Shown: piece by piece, positions 61,118 through 64,000 of the stretch
Numbering within the stretch: the first letter of the stretch is position 1
How the letters are laid out: every line of letters begins with the position of its first letter
Source: Paramicrobacterium fandaimingii
GTDB taxonomy: Bacteria > Actinomycetota > Actinomycetes > Actinomycetales > Microbacteriaceae
Assembly: GCF_011751745.2 (NCBI RefSeq)
Contig: NZ_CP061170.1
Span: 3,286,001 to 3,350,000, forward strand
Direction of reading: 5' to 3'
DNA length: 64,000 bases
The notes under the pieces: generated by a model
Seen by the model: the letters and a program-made list of their open reading frames with translations, nothing else
Told to the model about the DNA's origin: nothing
The model's database searches: none
Translations under genes and position numbers: made by a program

Positions 61118-62626
61118 TCACACCTCTACGCGGTCGAGCCTGATCGCGACCTCGAAGCTACGGCGCCACGGCAACGTCAGTGACGTGACCGTCCAGTCGC
61201 CACCCGGGAGGGTGTCGCGCAGCATCCGGTTCATGTCGTCACGAATGACCGAACGGGCGTGATCGACGCGCGAGTCGTCGGCGAGCGGGAAGCGGTCGGG
61301 GAAGAGATCCGCGCCCTTCTCGCTGCGGATCACCGCCTGGTACGCGTAGTCGTCGAGCAGACGCGTGAGCAGCGCCCGCCGCGACGCATCGGCATCGAAG
61401 CTGCCCGACGCACGCCCCGCCTCGCCCGCAACGCACAGTGCGATGACGCTGCCGATCGTGTTACCTGCGGTGTTCCAGGCGCCAAACGCCTCGAGGTGCT
61501 CGAGCAGCCCCGCGGCGGCGAGACGCGTGAGCAACTCGGCGTCTGCGCCGTTGGGAAACCGCACGTCGGCGAGCGCCACACGGCTGCCCTCATCGAGAGA
61601 GCGCCGCACCAGCTCGACGGTGGCGTCGGCGGCATCCAGGTCTGGCGTCTCGGGGTACCCGCGAAACATGTCGTGCCGCTCGGGGTCGGGCGCATGCAGC
61701 ACCAGCACGATGTCGGCCTCGGACTCGGCGCGCTCCGCCCCGGCTGCGCGAATCTGCCGATCGACAGACTCACCGAGAGGACCGTTTTCGAACGGCGGTA
61801 CCCGGTCGAACCCGCCCTCTTGCGCGGTGCGCGCGGCGAATGACGGGTGAATGCGATCGACCGACGCGATGGCGCGGGCGACGAGAGCGGCGCCCACTTC
61901 GTCTGCCCCGGGGTACATGAGCGCGTCCCGCGCGCCGGGAAGAAAGCGCATCCAGTGCCGCAGCCACACCTGCTCGGCCGAGCCGGCAGCGAACGTGGCT
62001 GTGTCGTCTGCCGTGATCGCGAGAAAGTCGATGGTGCCCTCGTTGCGCAGCAGCAGCGCGTTCATGTTCACCATGTGATTGCGCGCGCGGCGCGAGGCGT
62101 AGTCAGAGAGGATGCCGTCTGGCACGTCGATCAGCGAATCGAGCTGATCGGTGACCGTGCTGTCGAGCTGCTGGTGCAGGGCGCCGCCCAGCGTGTGCAG
62201 GTCTTTGCCGTAGTCCTTCCAGTACTCGGGCTCTTCGGCATTTGAGTACGAGTTGCTCGCGCGCATCACGAGGCTGACGGCGAAGATGGTGAGCTCGGGC
62301 CGCGACCGTTTGATCTCGCGCAGCACATCGAGCCGTGCAACGACGTCGCGCACCGAGTCGTGCGACGTTCGACTCGCGATCAGCCCTCCGTAGAGCAGCA
62401 TGTCGATCGAGACGACAAGGTGCGTCGTGTTCGGGTCGCTCGCCCTCTCGCGCAGCCAGGCGGCGAGAGCATCCGTGTCGCCGGATTGCCGGTAGGCGGG
62501 CAGCATTGCCGTGTCGGGCACGTCGAGGGCGACGCCGGCGACGTTGGCGACGTCCCCGGGCAGCAGCACGTTGACGGGGCGATCGTCGAGGGGCAGCAGG
62601 GCGATTCGGCGGTCGGTGGAGTTCAT
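61118..62626 (-). CDS. DUF4127-family protein
   Basis: The 502-residue protein matches the DUF4127 pattern: RIALLPLDDRPVN at the start, VVSIDMLLYGGLIASR and NAEEPEYWKDYG. I know of no established function for this family. It is cytoplasmic (no signal peptide), follows a HutC-type GntR gene by 14 bases and shares its regulator region with a sugar-binding lipoprotein, which suggests a role in sugar or glycan use. Confidence 0.85.
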   Translation of the reverse strand: MNSTDRRIALLPLDDRPVNVLLPGDVANVAGVALDVPDTAMLPAYRQSGDTDALAAWLRERASDPNTTHLVVSIDMLLYGGLIASRTSHDSVRDVVARLDVLREIKRSRPELTIFAVSLVMRASNSYSNAEEPEYWKDYGKDLHTLGGALHQQLDSTVTDQLDSLIDVPDGILSDYASRRARNHMVNMNALLLRNEGTIDFLAITADDTATFAAGSAEQVWLRHWMRFLPGARDALMYPGADEVGAALVARAIASVDRIHPSFAARTAQEGGFDRVPPFENGPLGESVDRQIRAAGAERAESEADIVLVLHAPDPERHDMFRGYPETPDLDAADATVELVRRSLDEGSRVALADVRFPNGADAELLTRLAAAGLLEHLEAFGAWNTAGNTIGSVIALCVAGEAGRASGSFDADASRRALLTRLLDDYAYQAVIRSEKGADLFPDRFPLADDSRVDHARSVIRDDMNRMLRDTLPGGDWTVTSLTLPWRRSFEVAIRLDRVEV

Positions 62627-62640
62627 TGCATCCTGTCTGG

Positions 62641-63363
62641 TCAGGTGGAAAGTCGGTTGATCGAGAGGTCGTACGAGTAGCGGTCGCCCCGGTAGAGCGA
62701 CTCGGCGTACTCGATGGCGCGGCCGCGCTGGTCGAACGCGGTGCGCTGCACGTTGAACGCGGGCGAGAACGGCGGAACCCGCAGCAGCTCTGCCGTCGCC
62801 TCGTCGAGAACGACGGCGTGAATCGTCTGGTCGGCGCGCTCGGGGCGAATGCCGTAGCGGTCGCGCAGTTCGCGGTAAAGCGAGTCTTCGGTCATGCCGT
62901 TGGCGAGGCCGGGGACGAGGGCTGCGGGAACATAGGAGTGCTCGAGACACATGGGGCGACCGTCAGCCGTGCGCACGCGCATGATGTGCACGACCTCCTC
63001 GGCGGGGCTGAGGCCGAGGGCGAACCCGATGCGCCCTCCGGCACCCTCGAGGGTGATCTGCGTCTCCGACGACCCCGGCGTGAGGTCACGCGCGAGCATG
63101 TCTTCAGAGAACGAGTGAAACTCGAAGGTCTTGCTGATGCGCGGCTCGCTCACAAAGGTGCCCGCACCCTGGATGCGGTAGACGAGGTGGTCCTTCTCGA
63201 GATCATCGAGTGCCTTGCGAACGGTGACGCGTGTGACGCCGAGCGCCTCTGCCAGGTCGCGCTCGGTTGGCAGGCGCTCGTCGGGCTGCAGACCAGCGGA
63301 AATGAGATCGACGAGGTACTCACGCACCTGTGTGTGCTTTGTCTGACGCGCTGTCCCCGACAC
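62641..63363 (-). CDS. GntR/HutC-family regulator with UTRA domain
   Basis: The 240-residue protein has a winged helix (about 10-72: LAEALGVTRVTVRKALDDLEKDHLVYRIQGAGTFV) and a UTRA sensor domain (about 85-238). The GTG at 63363 has AAAGGAG five bases upstream. It is divergent from a sugar-binding lipoprotein gene across two TGGTnnnnACCA sites, typical HutC-subfamily operators, and likely regulates both directions. Confidence 0.9.
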   Translation of the reverse strand: MSGTARQTKHTQVREYLVDLISAGLQPDERLPTERDLAEALGVTRVTVRKALDDLEKDHLVYRIQGAGTFVSEPRISKTFEFHSFSEDMLARDLTPGSSETQITLEGAGGRIGFALGLSPAEEVVHIMRVRTADGRPMCLEHSYVPAALVPGLANGMTEDSLYRELRDRYGIRPERADQTIHAVVLDEATAELLRVPPFSPAFNVQRTAFDQRGRAIEYAESLYRGDRYSYDLSINRLST

Positions 63364-63381
63364 ATCGGCTCCTTTGCAAAA

Positions 63382-63458
63382 TGGTTATGACCAATCTTGA
63401 CGTGCGAGGTACTTCTGTGTCAATATTCTCGACATCCGCTTTAATTGGTATATACCAG
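63382..63458. promoter_or_regulatory. Two HutC-type operators (TGGTnnnnACCA)
   Basis: TGGTTATGACCA (63382-63393) and TGGTATATACCA (63447-63458, perfect palindrome) lie in the 132-base divergent region, one next to each gene. They match the dyads bound by HutC/DasR-type GntR proteins, so the adjacent regulator should bind both. Confidence 0.75.
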
Positions 63459-63495
63459 TTTACTCTCTGCCATAGCCAAAGATGGAAAGGGCACC

Positions 63496-64000
63496 ATGAA
63501 GAACAGCTTCTTCACAACCTCACGCTCGCGCCGATTGGGCGCCATAGCGATCGCCACGACAGCAGCGCTCGCGCTGGCCGGATGCTCGGGAGGCGGTGAA
63601 TCCGACGGCCCGACGACGCTCAAGTTCTCGTATCTCTGGTCTGGACCCGAGGCCAAGGTTCTCGAGACGATCATCGACGACTTCAACGCGAGTCAAGACG
63701 ACATCGTCGTCAAGGGAGTTTCGAGCCCCGACCAGCAGAAGCAGCTCACATCGATGTCGTCGTCAAACGGCTCGTTCGACATCTCAGACAACTTCGGTGA
63801 GAACGTCGGCTCGTGGGCGGCGAAGGGCGTTCTCGCTCCGCTCGACGAGTACATCGAGTCGGAGGGCATCGACCTCGACGACTTTGCGCCGGCCGCGCTC
63901 GACCAGATGGAGCACGACGGCCAGACCTACGCCCTGCCCATCGCGGTGCACAGTTTCCAGTTGCTCTACAACAAGACGCTCCTCGACGAGGCAGGCGTCG
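63496..64000 (+). CDS. Sugar ABC substrate-binding lipoprotein, 5' part
   Basis: This gene runs off the right edge; 168 residues are visible. It has a basic n-region (TTSRSRR), a hydrophobic core and a lipobox ending at Cys30 (LALAGC). The mature start is of the CUT1 type (LKFSYLWSGPEAKVLETIIDDFNAS, later YALPIAVHSFQLLYNKTLLDEAG). The ATG at 63496 has GAAAGG five bases upstream. It is divergent from the GntR gene and is probably the first gene of an importer operon continuing beyond the window. Confidence 0.9.
   Translation, partial: MKNSFFTTSRSRRLGAIAIATTAALALAGCSGGGESDGPTTLKFSYLWSGPEAKVLETIIDDFNASQDDIVVKGVSSPDQQKQLTSMSSSNGSFDISDNFGENVGSWAAKGVLAPLDEYIESEGIDLDDFAPAALDQMEHDGQTYALPIAVHSFQLLYNKTLLDEAGV

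Noticed and set aside
1..64000. CRISPR arrays, tRNA or rRNA genes, insertion sequences and phage genes
   Set aside because: I looked for regular spaced repeats, cloverleaf-type sequences, transposase motifs and terminal inverted repeats and found none.

Overview
The window is high-GC DNA with dense, mostly co-directional gene strings, GTG starts, LPxxC-type lipoproteins, twin-arginine signals, SARP/BTAD regulators, MmyB-type XRE regulators and an FdxA-type ferredoxin. This points to an actinobacterium, most likely Microbacteriaceae (family-level inference from gene content and style; no rRNA or tRNA gene is present to confirm it). I see no phage, insertion sequence or CRISPR array. The contents are nearly all accessory catabolism: import systems, pathway enzymes and their local regulators.

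Layout. 1-2 kb: tail of a VOC protein, a Bcr/CflA drug exporter and a 59-residue membrane protein. 2.1-6.3 kb: a complete fructose PTS operon (DeoR regulator, fruK, fruA, HPr) with palindromic operators. 6.4-7.4 kb: a YdcF-like membrane protein. 7.4-16.5 kb: a tight nine-gene minus-strand operon headed by an XRE-cupin regulator: MHS-family transporter, FAD oxidoreductase, CaiB CoA-transferase, crotonase, DapA-family aldolase, atypical SDR, semialdehyde dehydrogenase and a cytidine-deaminase-like protein. 16.5-17.9 kb: a TetR/CPBP-protease operon with a perfect palindrome in its promoter. 18.0-22.7 kb: a plus-strand operon with an NMT1/taurine-type ABC importer, a second CaiB and a 7Fe ferredoxin. 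Its promoter contains a 24-bp stretch identical to the promoter of the XRE-cupin gene. The two units are therefore probably one regulon for an uncharacterised carboxylic-acid pathway, and this is the most interesting system in the window. The importer's binding-protein gene carries an apparent 1-base frameshift in its Tat signal.

22.7-28.2 kb: two SDRs with a divergent MmyB-type regulator, a haloacetate-dehalogenase-like hydrolase and a divergent BTAD regulator sharing an 11-bp tandem repeat. 28.2-34.7 kb: a LacI-controlled oligosaccharide ABC importer with a GH2 glycosidase. 34.8-42.0 kb: a VOC protein and a ribose-type ABC/ribokinase/RbsD/DeoC operon ending with a GntR regulator. 42.0-44.2 kb: an SDR and an F420/NADP-type oxidoreductase with a divergent TetR. 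44.2-57.0 kb: a DeoR-linked sugar cluster with an LsrB-like ABC importer, an FGGY kinase, a DhaK-DhaL-type kinase, an M29 peptidase, a BtpA protein, a TIM-barrel isomerase and an inositol-monophosphatase-like enzyme; it looks like catabolism of an unidentified short-chain sugar or polyol. 57.0-60.0 kb: a second CPBP protease whose promoter is a near copy of the TetR/SDR promoter at 43.5 kb, plus an SDR, a HIT protein and a MerR regulator linked by a repeated 34-bp element. 60.0-61.1 kb: a lower-GC HTH/PIN toxin-antitoxin pair. 61.1 kb to the end: a DUF4127 protein, a HutC-type GntR regulator with two TGGTnnnnACCA sites and the start of another sugar-binding lipoprotein.

All functional names come from reading translations and motifs by eye; none was checked against a database.
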